The translations under genes were made by a program, and so were the position numbers. Of a DNA stretch of 64,000 bases, positions 54,501-62,907 are shown piece after piece. The stretch is from NCBI GenBank assembly GCA_900318615.1, contig ONLK01000005.1, positions 1 through 64,000 of the forward strand. Reading direction: 5' to 3'. Below the pieces are notes generated by a model that saw only the letters and a list, made by a program, of their open reading frames with translations, was not told the DNA's origin and made no database searches. Source of the DNA: an uncultured Eubacteriales bacterium (GTDB lineage Bacteria; Bacillota; Clostridia; Lachnospirales; Lachnospiraceae). Position 1 is the stretch's first letter; every line of letters begins with the position of its first letter.

Positions 54501-56096
54501 GCACCGCATCATGATATTTATTCCATCGAGGATCTGGCGCAGCTGATCTATGATCTTAAGAATGCCAACCGTCATGCGCGCATATCCGTCAAGCTGGTTT
54601 CTGAATCGGGTGTCGGGACCATCGCTTCCGGTGTTGCCAAGGGCGGTGCGAGTGTGATCCTGATTTCAGGCTACGACGGCGGTACGGGTGCTGCTCCGAG
54701 AAGTTCTATCCACAATGCAGGTATGCCGTGGGAACTGGGGCTTTCGGAAGCACATCAGTCGCTGATCAGGAACGGGCTGCGCGGCCGCGTCATTCTGCAG
54801 ACAGACGGTAAGCTGATGAGCGGCCGCGATGTGGCGATTGCCGCCCTGCTCGGCGCCGAGGAATTTGCTTTCGGGACTGCGCCGCTGGTTTGCATGGGCT
54901 GCATGATGATGCGTGTGTGCACGAAAGATACCTGTCCGGTCGGCATTGCGACTCAGAATGAAAAACTGCGCAAACGCTTTTGCGGCAAACCGGAGTACAT
55001 TGTCAACTTTATGCGATTTATTGCTCAGGAACTTCGTGAAATCATGGCTTCCCTCGGTTTCCGCAAGGTGGACGAAATGATTGGCCGCACAGACTGCCTG
55101 AGGAAGAGGGAACATCTGATGACGAAGAATGCCGGAACTATTGACGTTTCGAAAATTATCGATCCGAAATATGCGTCGGCTCCGGTACGCCATTTCCGTC
55201 CGGAAGATCAGTATGATTTCCATCTTGAAAAGACACCGGATCTGGCGGTCCTGGTACCTGCCTTCGAAAAGTCTGTCGGAAGCGGAAAAACAGTCAGATC
55301 GAGCTGCATCGATATAAAAGTCACCAGCACGGAGCGTACGCTTGGAACAATCCTCGGTTCGGAGATTACCCGGAAGTACGGGAATACACTGCCGGAGGAT
55401 ACGTTTATTGTCAACTGTACGGGAGGCGGCGGACAGTCATTTGGAGCTTTCATTCCGAAAGGACTGACCCTGAAGCTGACAGGAGACGCGAACGATGGTT
55501 TCGGCAAGGGACTGTCCGGCGGTAAGCTGATTGTCGTTCCTCCGAGGAATGCAGCTTTTGATCCGGCGGAGAATATTATTGTCGGCAATGCCGCTTTGTA
55601 CGGCGCCACCAGCGGCAAGGTGTACGTGTGCGGTATTGCCGGAGAACGCTTTTGCGTTCGAAATTCCGGTGCCATTGCGGTTGCCGAAGGCTGCGGTGAT
55701 CACGGTCTTGAGTATATGACCGGCGGGAAAGCAGTCATTCTGGGACCGACGGGGAAGAACTTTGCGGCAGGCATGAGCGGCGGTATCGCCTACGTGCTGG
55801 ATGTTGATCATTCTCTGTACCGCCGTACAAACAAGGATATGGTCCGGCTGGCGGAAGTGAAGGATAAATATGATATCGCTGAGCTTAAGGGTCTGCTGGA
55901 GGACTATCTGAAGGAAACCTCTTCTGAAAAGGCAAGAACTATTCTGATGAATTTCGATCACTATCTGCCTCATTTTAAGAAGGTTATTCCGGAGGATTAT
56001 CAGAACATGATGACAGCGGCGGCAAAGCTGGAGGAACAGGGAATCGCCCATGAAAATGCTCTGATGGAAGCATTTAACGAGCTTTACTCAGCGTAA
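51519..56096 (+). CDS. gltB: Glutamate synthase large subunit
   Basis: A 1525-residue precursor of the NADPH-GOGAT alpha subunit. Cys33 in HDACGIGMIV is the N-terminal nucleophile of the mature enzyme, so the first 32 residues are a propeptide. Four domains follow in order: glutaminase (33 to about 430), central, FMN-binding synthase (GGKSNTGEGGENPARYG; AKPGEGGNLPG; the 3Fe-4S cysteines around RVCTKDTCPVGIATQ) and the C-terminal beta-helix (GDANDGFGKGLSGGKL). ATG 51519 has AAAGGA 6 nt upstream; a reading from 51438 would lengthen the propeptide without support. gltD starts 26 nt after its stop. Confidence 0.96.
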   Translation: MEAVKNEAKQKNRCLKKAQPAPFNAENREHDACGIGMIVNIDGHQDRRTLDDALSIVEKLEHRAGKDASGKVGDGVGILTQISDSFFQKAAGQSGIELPGKGEYGIAMIFLPQDNLKRTFAVRMLEVIAGKHGLLVLGWRKVPVRPEILGKLALDCMPYISQCFFGKPAGTAAGIDFDRVLYAVRREFEQSSEDTYICSMSSRTIVYKGMFLVKQLRAFYLDLQDEDYGTAIAIVHSRFSTNTTPSWQRAHPYRMIAHNGEINTIRGNLDRMIARGETMYSPVMEKDIDSILPAVVNGGSDSAELDNTLEFFYMNGMDLPLAMMITIPEPWKNNNFMDQTRKDFYHYYATMMEPWDGPAAIIFSDGELVGATLDRNGLRPSRYYVTDDGRVILASEVGVLDIPPEHIVKKARLEPGRMLLVDTKQKKIITDEECKAYYSSRQPYGEWLDESLLHLSDLKIPNKKIPVHAQEVRDRLYKVFGYTYEDIKDIILPMAENGAEASVSMGHDTPLAVLDSRPTLLFDYFKQQFAQVTNPPIDSLREKIVTDTTVYIGSDGNLLMDSSENCRMLEIDNPILTGVDLMKIRTLDQPGLRTQVISILYYTNTSLEHALEQLNVAVDRAYRNGANILILSDRGVDENHVPIPSLLAVSSVEQHLVRTRKRTQVSLILESGEPRTVHQCAALLGFGARAINPYLAQESIGEMIDLGILDKDYHTAITDYNKAILLGIVKTAAKMGISTLQSYQSAKIFEAVGLSQELIDKYFTGTVSKVGGIGLEEISEDVNYRHDHAFDPLGLGVDTTLDSLGLHGLRSGSDKEDHLYSPETIIAMQQAVRDGSYEEFKEYTKLVDDPTRPHTLRSLLEFVPAGAPVSLDEVESVDTIVKRFSTAAMSFGALSKEAHETMAIAMNMLGGKSNTGEGGENPARYGTITNSAVKQVASGRFGVTSAYLNSAQEIQIKMAQGAKPGEGGNLPGRKVYPWVAQCRYSTPGVSLISPAPHHDIYSIEDLAQLIYDLKNANRHARISVKLVSESGVGTIASGVAKGGASVILISGYDGGTGAAPRSSIHNAGMPWELGLSEAHQSLIRNGLRGRVILQTDGKLMSGRDVAIAALLGAEEFAFGTAPLVCMGCMMMRVCTKDTCPVGIATQNEKLRKRFCGKPEYIVNFMRFIAQELREIMASLGFRKVDEMIGRTDCLRKREHLMTKNAGTIDVSKIIDPKYASAPVRHFRPEDQYDFHLEKTPDLAVLVPAFEKSVGSGKTVRSSCIDIKVTSTERTLGTILGSEITRKYGNTLPEDTFIVNCTGGGGQSFGAFIPKGLTLKLTGDANDGFGKGLSGGKLIVVPPRNAAFDPAENIIVGNAALYGATSGKVYVCGIAGERFCVRNSGAIAVAEGCGDHGLEYMTGGKAVILGPTGKNFAAGMSGGIAYVLDVDHSLYRRTNKDMVRLAEVKDKYDIAELKGLLEDYLKETSSEKARTILMNFDHYLPHFKKVIPEDYQNMMTAAAKLEEQGIAHENALMEAFNELYSA

Positions 56097-56122
56097 GCGC
56101 AGAGGAGAATAGGAGATACGAG

Positions 56123-57682
56123 ATGGGAAAACCTACTGGATTTCTGGAGTATGACCGTAAGGATAACGGAACGATAACTCCTGCGGAAAGAATTAAGAAT
56201 TTCTGTGAATTTCATCCTCCTCTGGACGAAGCGGAGCGGATTGAGCAGGGGGCCCGCTGCATGAACTGCGGCGTACCGCTCTGCCAGAGCGGCATGAAAC
56301 TGAACGGTATGTATACAGGCTGCCCGCTTCACAACCTTATTCCGGAGTGGAACGATCAGATTTACAGTCAGCATCCGGCGCACGCGCTTTCAAGACTTTT
56401 GAAGGCAAATAATTTTCCGGAATTTACAGGTCGTGTATGCCCGGCGCTGTGCGAGAAGGCATGCATGTGCGGGCTGAACGATGACGCTGTGACCATCCGT
56501 GAGAATGAACTTTATATCATTGAAACGGCTTATAAGGAAGGCTATATGAAGCCGGGGGTTCCCCAGATCCGGAGCGGCCGAAGAGTAGCGGTGGTCGGAT
56601 CGGGCCCGGCCGGCCTTGCCTGTGCAGACCGGCTGAACCGGCGCGGCCATCTGGTGGATGTGTTTGAGCGCGATGACCGCATCGGCGGACTGATGATGTA
56701 TGGCATTCCGAACATGAAACTGGACAAGCGGGTTATTTTCCGGCGCCAGAAGCTGATGGAGCAGGAAGGCGTTACGTTCCGGACCGGTGTGAATGTTGGC
56801 GTGGATATTACAGCCGCTGATCTTTTGAAAGAGTATGATGCGGTGGTTCTTTGCTGCGGCGCTAAAAAGCCGAGACCGCTGGCTATTCCGGATGCTGATA
56901 AAATTCAGGGAATCTGCTATGCGGTTGATTTTCTGAAATCAACAACAAAGGCGCTGCTGGATGCGGAGGAAATGGATCCGGCATTTGGCAGCGATCCGAT
57001 GAGCATTTATTCAGAAAATTCTTCGGACCGGACTCATCTTACGTTCAGTTCCTTTTCAAACGGAGAGTATGTCAGTGCCCGTGATAAGAACGTGGTGATT
57101 GTCGGCGGCGGCGATACCGGCAACGATTGCGTCGGCACCTGTATCCGCGAAGGCTGCAGGAGTGTCACACAGATTGAAATGATGCCCTGCCCGCCGGTTA
57201 CGAGACTGCCTTCCAATCCATGGCCGCAGTGGCCGCGCACACTGAAAACCGATTATGGTCAGGAAGAGGCGATCTGTCAGTTCGGCCGCGATCCTCGCAT
57301 TTACGAAACGACAGTGAAAGAGGCGCATACGACTAAAAACGGAAGGATTAAGGAAATTGTGACGGTCAAAGTAAAATTTGAGGATCGCAAGATGGTTGAA
57401 ATCCCCGGGACGGAGCGGACACTCAAGTGTGATTTGCTTCTGATTGCGGCCGGCTTTATCGGCTGTCAGGATTACACGGCGGATGCCTTTGGCGTAAAGC
57501 GAGGAGCACGCGGTACTGTATTATCCGGAGAAGGACATTATAATACCAATGTGGATAAGGTATTCACAGCCGGCGACATGCACCGCGGTCAGTCTCTTGT
57601 CGTCTGGGGCATCGCCGAAGGCAGAGCAGCCGCCCGCGAGGTAGACAAATACCTTATGGGTTATACCACCATGAGTTCGTAA
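56123..57682 (+). CDS. gltD: Glutamate synthase small subunit
   Basis: A 519-residue FAD/NADPH subunit. The N-terminal cysteine cluster for two 4Fe-4S centres is at CMNCGVPLC, GCPLHN and CPALCEKACMCG. VAVVGSGPAGLACADRLNRRG is the FAD dinucleotide fold and VVIVGGGDTGNDCVGTC the NADPH fold. It passes electrons from NADPH to GltB. GGAGATACGAG precedes the ATG. Expressed with gltB. Length is slightly above the usual 480 because of an insert of about 30 residues near residue 290 (SDPMSIYSENSSDRTH). Confidence 0.96.
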   Translation: MGKPTGFLEYDRKDNGTITPAERIKNFCEFHPPLDEAERIEQGARCMNCGVPLCQSGMKLNGMYTGCPLHNLIPEWNDQIYSQHPAHALSRLLKANNFPEFTGRVCPALCEKACMCGLNDDAVTIRENELYIIETAYKEGYMKPGVPQIRSGRRVAVVGSGPAGLACADRLNRRGHLVDVFERDDRIGGLMMYGIPNMKLDKRVIFRRQKLMEQEGVTFRTGVNVGVDITAADLLKEYDAVVLCCGAKKPRPLAIPDADKIQGICYAVDFLKSTTKALLDAEEMDPAFGSDPMSIYSENSSDRTHLTFSSFSNGEYVSARDKNVVIVGGGDTGNDCVGTCIREGCRSVTQIEMMPCPPVTRLPSNPWPQWPRTLKTDYGQEEAICQFGRDPRIYETTVKEAHTTKNGRIKEIVTVKVKFEDRKMVEIPGTERTLKCDLLLIAAGFIGCQDYTADAFGVKRGARGTVLSGEGHYNTNVDKVFTAGDMHRGQSLVVWGIAEGRAAAREVDKYLMGYTTMSS

Positions 57683-57718
57683 TCGGTTATCGACTTTATA
57701 GTGAACGAATAATGCAAG

Positions 57719-57762
57719 CGTCAAATAGCCAGCGTCTTCTTCAGGACGCTGGCTATTTGACG
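57719..57762 (+). repeat. Perfect 18-bp palindrome behind gltD; gene-free gap to 58084
   Basis: CGTCAAATAGCCAGCGTC (57719-57736) and its exact complement (57745-57762) flank an 8-nt loop. No T run follows, so it is a strong but atypical terminator or a retained repeat. The 402-bp gap 57683-58084 has no gene. It also shows GTAAGT/ACTTAC (57783-57808), CGTG/CACG (57821-57840) and an isolated -10-like TATAAT at 57884-57889. Confidence 0.6.
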
Positions 57763-58084
57763 ATTACGGTCTTACTTTATTGGTAAGTGCTCATTCATGG
57801 GTACTTACGGCCGTGGCGGGCGTGTACCAAAGCAAGCACGCGGGGCGAGGTTGGGCAATGGCTCTTTTCTTAATATCTCCCCTTATAATATAGAGAAGCG
57901 AAAATCCTCAAAGTATGATAGAATAGAGCATACCTTGATAGACATGCGGAGTGCTTGAATAAGAAGCTTGAATAAATCAAAAAATATAAATCAATAAAAG
58001 GTTTGTATGAAACAATAATAAAAGAGAAAGATTAGCCGCATGAACGCATGACAGCAGCGGCTGTTTGGGAGATGGGATACGGGT

Positions 58085-59296
58085 ATGCGCCGGAAACTGA
58101 GTAATAACTGGAAGGCTACCATATACGCAAGCTATGCGGGATATATTACACAGGCAATTGTGAACAGTTACATTACGCTTCTGTTTGTTACATTTCAGAA
58201 GCAATACGCGCTGTCATTGGCGAAGATCACCTTTTTGATTACATTTAACTTTTGCCTGCAGCTTTTGATCGACGCATTTTCAGCCAGATTTGTTGACAGG
58301 GTCGGCTACAGGAAATGTATTGTGGCTGCACACATTTGCGCGGCTGCCGGGCTGGCAATGCTGGGGATCCTGCCAAATGTCCTGCCGGATCCATATACAG
58401 GAATTCTTATTTCGGTTATTGTGTATGCGGTTGGAGGAGGATTGATAGAGGTCCTGATCAGTCCGATTGTGGAAGCCTGCCCGACCGATGACAAGACGGC
58501 GGCAATGAGCATGCTGCATTCATTTTACTGCTGGGGCGTGGTCGGAGTCATCGTTATTTCCACAGTTTTTTTCTCGCTGGCTGGAATTGAAAAATGGTAT
58601 ATCCTTGCCGTTTCCTGGGCTGTTCTTCCTGCCTGCAATGCTTTTGTATTCTCTGTGGTTCCGATAGGTTCACTCACGGAGGATGGTGCGGGAATGAGCA
58701 TTCGGGAACTTATGAAAACGCGTATTTTCTGGGTGCTGTTTCTGCTTATGATCTGCGCGGGGGCATCGGAACAGGCCATGAGTCAGTGGGCATCAGCATT
58801 CGCGGAGAGCGCACTGAAGGTTTCAAAAACCGTGGGAGATCTGATGGGACCGTGCATGTTTTCCATCTGCATGGGAATCGCCCGTGTCATTCATGCAAAA
58901 AATAGTCACCTGTCATTGAAAAAATATCTGGCTTTTTGCAGTATTTTATGCATCTCCGGCTACCTTATCAGTGTTCTTTCGCCGGTGCCTTTGATCGGGC
59001 TGGCAGGATGCGGTGTCGTTGGGTTCGCAGTTGGAGCCATGTGGCCCGGAAGTTTCACGCTGGCCTCCCGGAGCTGTGCGAGGGGTGGAACGGCTATGTT
59101 TGCACTGCTGGCGCTGGGTGGTGATCTCGGCTGCTCCGGAGGGCCGACACTGACAGGACTGGTGGCAGATGCTTTTAACTCCAGTCTGAAGGCGGGACTT
59201 ACAGCGGCCGTCATTTTTCCGGCAGGAATGCTGGTCGGTCTGTATCTGCTGGCAAGAGTCAGCGCTCCGGAAAGGGAAAACTCAGCCAGAAACTGA
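58085..59296 (+). CDS. MFS transporter (FucP/FHS-like)
   Basis: A 403-residue major facilitator protein with about twelve membrane segments. FVTFQKQYALSLAKITFLITFNF and the loop DRVGYRK between helices 2 and 3 are MFS signatures; GGLIEVLISPIVEACPTDDKTAAMSMLHSFYCWG resembles the fucose/glucose symporter subgroup. The substrate is unknown. The ribosome site GGGAGATGGGA is distant, and no operon partner is near. The 225-bp spacer behind it leads to the sigma factor gene and shows nothing else. Confidence 0.88.
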   Translation: MRRKLSNNWKATIYASYAGYITQAIVNSYITLLFVTFQKQYALSLAKITFLITFNFCLQLLIDAFSARFVDRVGYRKCIVAAHICAAAGLAMLGILPNVLPDPYTGILISVIVYAVGGGLIEVLISPIVEACPTDDKTAAMSMLHSFYCWGVVGVIVISTVFFSLAGIEKWYILAVSWAVLPACNAFVFSVVPIGSLTEDGAGMSIRELMKTRIFWVLFLLMICAGASEQAMSQWASAFAESALKVSKTVGDLMGPCMFSICMGIARVIHAKNSHLSLKKYLAFCSILCISGYLISVLSPVPLIGLAGCGVVGFAVGAMWPGSFTLASRSCARGGTAMFALLALGGDLGCSGGPTLTGLVADAFNSSLKAGLTAAVIFPAGMLVGLYLLARVSAPERENSARN

Positions 59297-59521
59297 TCTG
59301 TCAGCTGCAGCCGAAACGTTTCATATACAAGCGGAACGTTGCAGACATGAACGGAAAGGAGGGCTGTCTCAGAGGATATCATCACGTATGCATCTGCACC
59401 TGTAGAAATAAACCTAAGAATCAGGAAATGCATAAAGTACAGGAGATAATAACGGGGGATAATAGATTCAGGGGAAGTCGAAACGAAAAGGTCGGAAACG
59501 GACTTTAGAGGAGACACAATA

Positions 59522-60886
59522 GTGAAAAAAAAGATGGAAGAGAAGGGTATAAACGCAAGGAAAACACTTCAGCCTGTACGTACAGCTGAAAACATGAAAG
59601 CGATTAAGCCATCAAAGATAGCAAATACAGAAAAAACGGTGACTGGTGAGGCAGTCGGAAAATCTGAAACAGCTGAAAAAAAGGAAAAAGCTGAAAAACA
59701 AGAAAAGCCGGCAGCGACGGCAAAATCTGAAAAAGCAGAAAAAGAAGCAGCGACGGCTAAATCTGACAAATCAGAAAAAGAAGCAGCGACGGCTAAATCT
59801 GACAAATCAGAAAAATCCGGAAAGGCTGAGAAGAGGGCAGCTTCCTATCATTCCGAAGAGGGGGAGCAGCCAATTCAGGATGAATATACCGGGGATTCTG
59901 TGCCGGAGGATGAGGAACAGCCCGACGAGGAAATTCCGGAGGACGAGGTACAGGATTACGAGTTTGATGATGACGGCGAAGAAGATGCCGATGCCGCAGA
60001 GGCGGATGAGGATCCGGAGGGAGTTGAGATCCTGGATGATAAGGATGTTCTGGCCGGTGTCAGCCTGGATGATCCGGTTCGTATGTATCTGAAGGAAATC
60101 GGAAATGTGCCGCTTCTTACCGCAGAGCAGGAGCAGGAACTTGCAAAGCGTGTCGCCGGGGGTGATCAGGCAGCAAAAGACAAGCTGATTGAATCGAATC
60201 TGCGCCTTGTTGTAAGCATTGCCAAAAAATTTACCGGACATGGAGTTCCATTCCTGGATCTGATACAGGAGGGAAATATCGGACTGATGCGCGCCGTTGA
60301 CAAGTTTGATTATACGATGGGGAATAAGTTTTCCACGTACGCTACCTGGTGGATTCGTCAGTCGGTTACCCGGGCAATCGCTGAAACCGGACATACGATT
60401 CGTGTGCCGGTTCATATGGATGGGAAAATAAACAGGATCAATCGGGAGTATAAGGTTCTGAGCCAGGAACTGGGCCGTGAACCTACCATGGAGGAAGCTG
60501 CAAAGCGGCTGAACATGCCGGTCGGCGAACTGGAAGATACGATGAAGATATCACGTGACCCGGTTTCTCTGGACAAACCGATCGGAGATGAAAATGACAG
60601 TTATCTGGGCGATATGATTGAGGACAAGAATTCATTATCTCCATCGGAGAGCGCGGAACTTTCCATGCGCAATGAGCAGATCAGGCAGACGCTGGACACA
60701 CTGGACGATCGTGAACGCAAGATCATTGAGATGCGTTTTGGCTTAAATGATCAGGCGCCGATGACACTCGATGAAGTTGGCAGGAAATTTCATCTGACAC
60801 GTGAAAGAGTGCGTCAGCTGGAAGCAAGAGCGCTGAGAAAGATGGGAAAGACTGCCAGAAAAGACCTCGGTGATTACGTTGACTGA
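59522..60886 (+). CDS. RpoD-like primary-type sigma factor with repetitive N-terminus
   Basis: A 454-residue sigma-70. Regions 1.2 to 4.2 are complete: [23 protein letters not shown], region 2 [20 protein letters not shown], region 3 [13 protein letters not shown] and region 4 [25 protein letters not shown]. The first 165 residues are not region 1.1 but Lys/Glu/Ala low complexity, with three 12-residue tandem repeats ([12 protein letters not shown] type, residues 64-99) followed by an acidic Asp/Glu stretch. The start is GTG with GAGGAG upstream. The usual dnaG neighbour of clostridial rpoD is absent, so it may be the housekeeping factor at a new place or a second RpoD-like factor. Confidence 0.9.
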   Translation: MKKKMEEKGINARKTLQPVRTAENMKAIKPSKIANTEKTVTGEAVGKSETAEKKEKAEKQEKPAATAKSEKAEKEAATAKSDKSEKEAATAKSDKSEKSGKAEKRAASYHSEEGEQPIQDEYTGDSVPEDEEQPDEEIPEDEVQDYEFDDDGEEDADAAEADEDPEGVEILDDKDVLAGVSLDDPVRMYLKEIGNVPLLTAEQEQELAKRVAGGDQAAKDKLIESNLRLVVSIAKKFTGHGVPFLDLIQEGNIGLMRAVDKFDYTMGNKFSTYATWWIRQSVTRAIAETGHTIRVPVHMDGKINRINREYKVLSQELGREPTMEEAAKRLNMPVGELEDTMKISRDPVSLDKPIGDENDSYLGDMIEDKNSLSPSESAELSMRNEQIRQTLDTLDDRERKIIEMRFGLNDQAPMTLDEVGRKFHLTRERVRQLEARALRKMGKTARKDLGDYVD

Positions 60887-60981
60887 AAAACAGCGGCGCA
60901 AGCGCCATCTGAACTATGGCTCAGGTGGTGGGGTTCACTGACGGAATCAGCGATATGATAAATAAAACAGGTGGTAAAACA

Positions 60982-61015
60982 AGGCCGGTTCACAGAACAA
61001 AGTGAAGCCGGTTTT
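60982..61015 (+). terminator. Terminator of the sigma factor gene
   Basis: CCGGTTCAC (60984-60992) pairs with GTGAAGCCGG (61002-61011), with one bulged base, followed by TTTTCTGTT. Confidence 0.6.
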
Positions 61016-61059
61016 CTGTTAGCAGATAGTTTTTCAGGAGGATTTCAGATAACACCCGG

Positions 61060-61586
61060 TTTTTTCACCGTGGCTTACTGTGGGTCATGCAAGTTCGCGG
61101 CCGGACAGCGGACTTTAGCCCGGAATCTGTGCCGCGGCTTACTGCGGGTCATGCAAGTTCGCGGCCGGACAGCGGACTTTAGCCCGGAACCTGTGCCGCG
61201 GCTTACTGCGGGTCATGCAAGTTCGCGGTCGGACAGCGGGCTTTAGCCCGGAATCTGTGCCGCGGCTTACTATGGGTCATGCAAGCTCGCGGTCGGACAG
61301 CGGACCTTAGCCCGGAACCTGTACCGCGGTTTACTACGGGTCATGCAAGTTCGCGGCCGGACAGCGGACTTTAGCCCGGAATCTGTACCGCGGCTTGCTA
61401 TGGGTCATGCAAGTTCGCAGTCGGACAGCGGACTTTAGCCCGGAACCTGTACCGCGGCTTGTTATGGGTCATGCAAGCTCGCGGTATAAGTATAAAGGAT
61501 AGCCCGGAACCTGTGCCGCGGCTTACTGCGGGTCATGCAAGCTCGCGGTATAAGTATGAAGGATAACCCGGAACCTGTGCCGCGCC
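61060..61586. repeat. Array of about eight 64-bp tandem repeats
   Basis: The block GGGTCATGCAAG starts at 61082, 61146, 61210, 61274, 61338, 61402, 61466 and 61530, exactly 64 bp apart. Each unit also holds CCGCGG before it and TAGCCCGGAA behind it. The first six units carry CGGACAGCGG plus CTTTAG or CCTTAG; the last two replace this with TATAAGTATRAAGGAT. The period is not a multiple of three and the copies differ by single substitutions, so it is not coding. It fills most of the 704-bp gap 60887-61590 between the sigma factor and pyridoxal kinase genes. Confidence 0.9.
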
Positions 61587-61590
61587 AATT

Positions 61591-62451
61591 TTACGGGCGA
61601 AAGCTTGGGGGTGATGATTTCCCGGGCAGTTCCCGGATAAGGTCAGGAATGGTCAGCTCGAAATCGACGCCATAAAACGGTTTGTCCGGATCGTTCATAG
61701 TTACTTCGATAGTGTGTGCGACATAGTCAGCCGCGATGCGCAGAGATTCCTGCCATGAGATGCCGTTCGCCAGTGCTCCGACCACAACACTGGAGAAAAT
61801 ATCTCCGGTACCGTGGAAGCTGGCATTGACCTTATTATTCTGATACTGGAAGTACTCCTTCTTTATTGCGTCGTACCCGTACACACCGGTTTTGCCTTCG
61901 CTGAGAGATACGCCGGTCAGGGCCACGACTTTTGATCCAAGTTCCGTAAGTTTCGCCAGAAGATCCCGTATGCAGGCTTCATCATAGGTTTCCTTATACA
62001 GGGTATTGGTCAGAAAGCAGGCTTCGGTAATGTTTGGAACAATCACATCGGCAATAGCGCAAAGCTGCGCATTTTTCCTGGCGTAATGCATGTCGAAGGC
62101 TGGATATAAGCGGCCATTGTCGGCCATGGCAGGGTCGACGAATACGAGCGTATCCGGCGTGCGAAAGTCGGAAATCAGCTTTTTGACAGTGTCAATTTCC
62201 TCCACGGTCCCAAGATAACCGGTGTAGATGGCATCAAACACAACATGTTCTTTTTTCCAGTGCTCCGCTATCGGAACCAGCTGATCGGACAGGTCTTTAC
62301 AGGTATATCCTTTAAACATGGTGTGCGTTGAAAGCACAGCGGTCGGAAGAATAACGGTTTCCACCCCCATTGCTGAAATGATCGGAAGAGCAACCGTCAA
62401 TGAACATTTTCCCATACAGGAAATATCCTGAATCGTCAGTATCTTTTTCAA
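61591..62451 (-). CDS. pdxK: Pyridoxal/pyridoxamine kinase
   Basis: A 286-residue kinase of the PdxK/PdxY type in the ribokinase superfamily. ILTIQDISCMGKCSLTVALPIISAMG is the N-terminal signature, VFVDPAMADNG a middle strand, and NASFHGTGDIFSSVVVGALANG the phosphate loop with catalytic Asp. It phosphorylates vitamin B6 vitamers. The start is TTG 62451, with GAGGTGAT upstream and the domain beginning immediately; a reading from 62772 would translate the 38/39-bp repeats, whose period breaks any frame. It is divergent from a MocR-type regulator. Which B6 vitamer it prefers cannot be told. Confidence 0.88.
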   Translation of the reverse strand: MKKILTIQDISCMGKCSLTVALPIISAMGVETVILPTAVLSTHTMFKGYTCKDLSDQLVPIAEHWKKEHVVFDAIYTGYLGTVEEIDTVKKLISDFRTPDTLVFVDPAMADNGRLYPAFDMHYARKNAQLCAIADVIVPNITEACFLTNTLYKETYDEACIRDLLAKLTELGSKVVALTGVSLSEGKTGVYGYDAIKKEYFQYQNNKVNASFHGTGDIFSSVVVGALANGISWQESLRIAADYVAHTIEVTMNDPDKPFYGVDFELTIPDLIRELPGKSSPPSFRP

Positions 62452-62544
62452 ATCAGTATCACCTCGTTTCAATATCTGTAATTGCCACTGGCGCCTGCGG
62501 ATGTAATTCCACCCTGCAGCACCTGCATCAGGATGGGACACATG

Positions 62545-62790
62545 TGGCATGATGAAACGTCTGCAGCATGATGGAACACCCCGCGGCATGATGAAACGTC
62601 TGCAGCATGATGGAACACCCCGCGGCATGATAAACGTCTGGAGCACGATGGAACACCCCGCGGCATGATGAAGCGTCTGCAGCACGATGGAGCATCCCGC
62701 GGCATGATAAACGTCTGGAGCACGATGGAGCACTCCGCGGCATGATGAAGCATCTGCAGTATGATGGAGCACCCCGCGGCATAATGGAAC
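62545..62790. repeat. Array of six alternating 39/38-bp repeats upstream of pdxK
   Basis: CCGCGG occurs at 62581, 62620, 62658, 62697, 62735 and 62774, with spacings 39, 38, 39, 38, 39. The 39-bp form carries GAAACGTCTGCAG or GAAGCGTCTGCAG, the 38-bp form AAACGTCTGGAG; both carry ATGATGGA or ACGATGGA. It lies between pdxK and the divergent mocR promoter. The mixed period excludes coding. The CCGCGG core is shared with the 64-bp array on the other side of pdxK. Confidence 0.88.
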
Positions 62791-62826
62791 TGTCGGACTG
62801 CAGTCATTTATCTACTTCCATTCTGA

Positions 62827-62854
62827 TTGACAGAAGGCATGGTTTGATTATAAT
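62827..62854 (+). promoter_or_regulatory. Promoter of the MocR-type regulator gene
   Basis: TTGACA (62827-62832) and TATAAT (62849-62854), both perfect, are 16 bp apart and about 55 bp before the start at 62908. GATTATAATC around the -10 box is itself palindromic. Confidence 0.75.
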
Positions 62855-62907
62855 CGTAACTGACCATATTTAAATACTCAGATTAAAACATTTTGGAAAG
62901 ACCAGAT

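Noticed and set aside
60971..61246. Open frame of 91 codons across the 64-bp array
   Set aside because: The 64-bp period is not a multiple of three, so the repeats are read in changing frames; there is no ribosome site and no family resemblance.
61060..61586. CRISPR array
   Set aside because: Units are contiguous with a 64-bp period and no unique spacers, and no cas genes are present.
62452..62772. N-terminal extension of pyridoxal kinase by about 107 residues rich in His and Cys
   Set aside because: It is a translation of the 38/39-bp repeats; the kinase domain starts at the TTG at 62451, which has a ribosome site.
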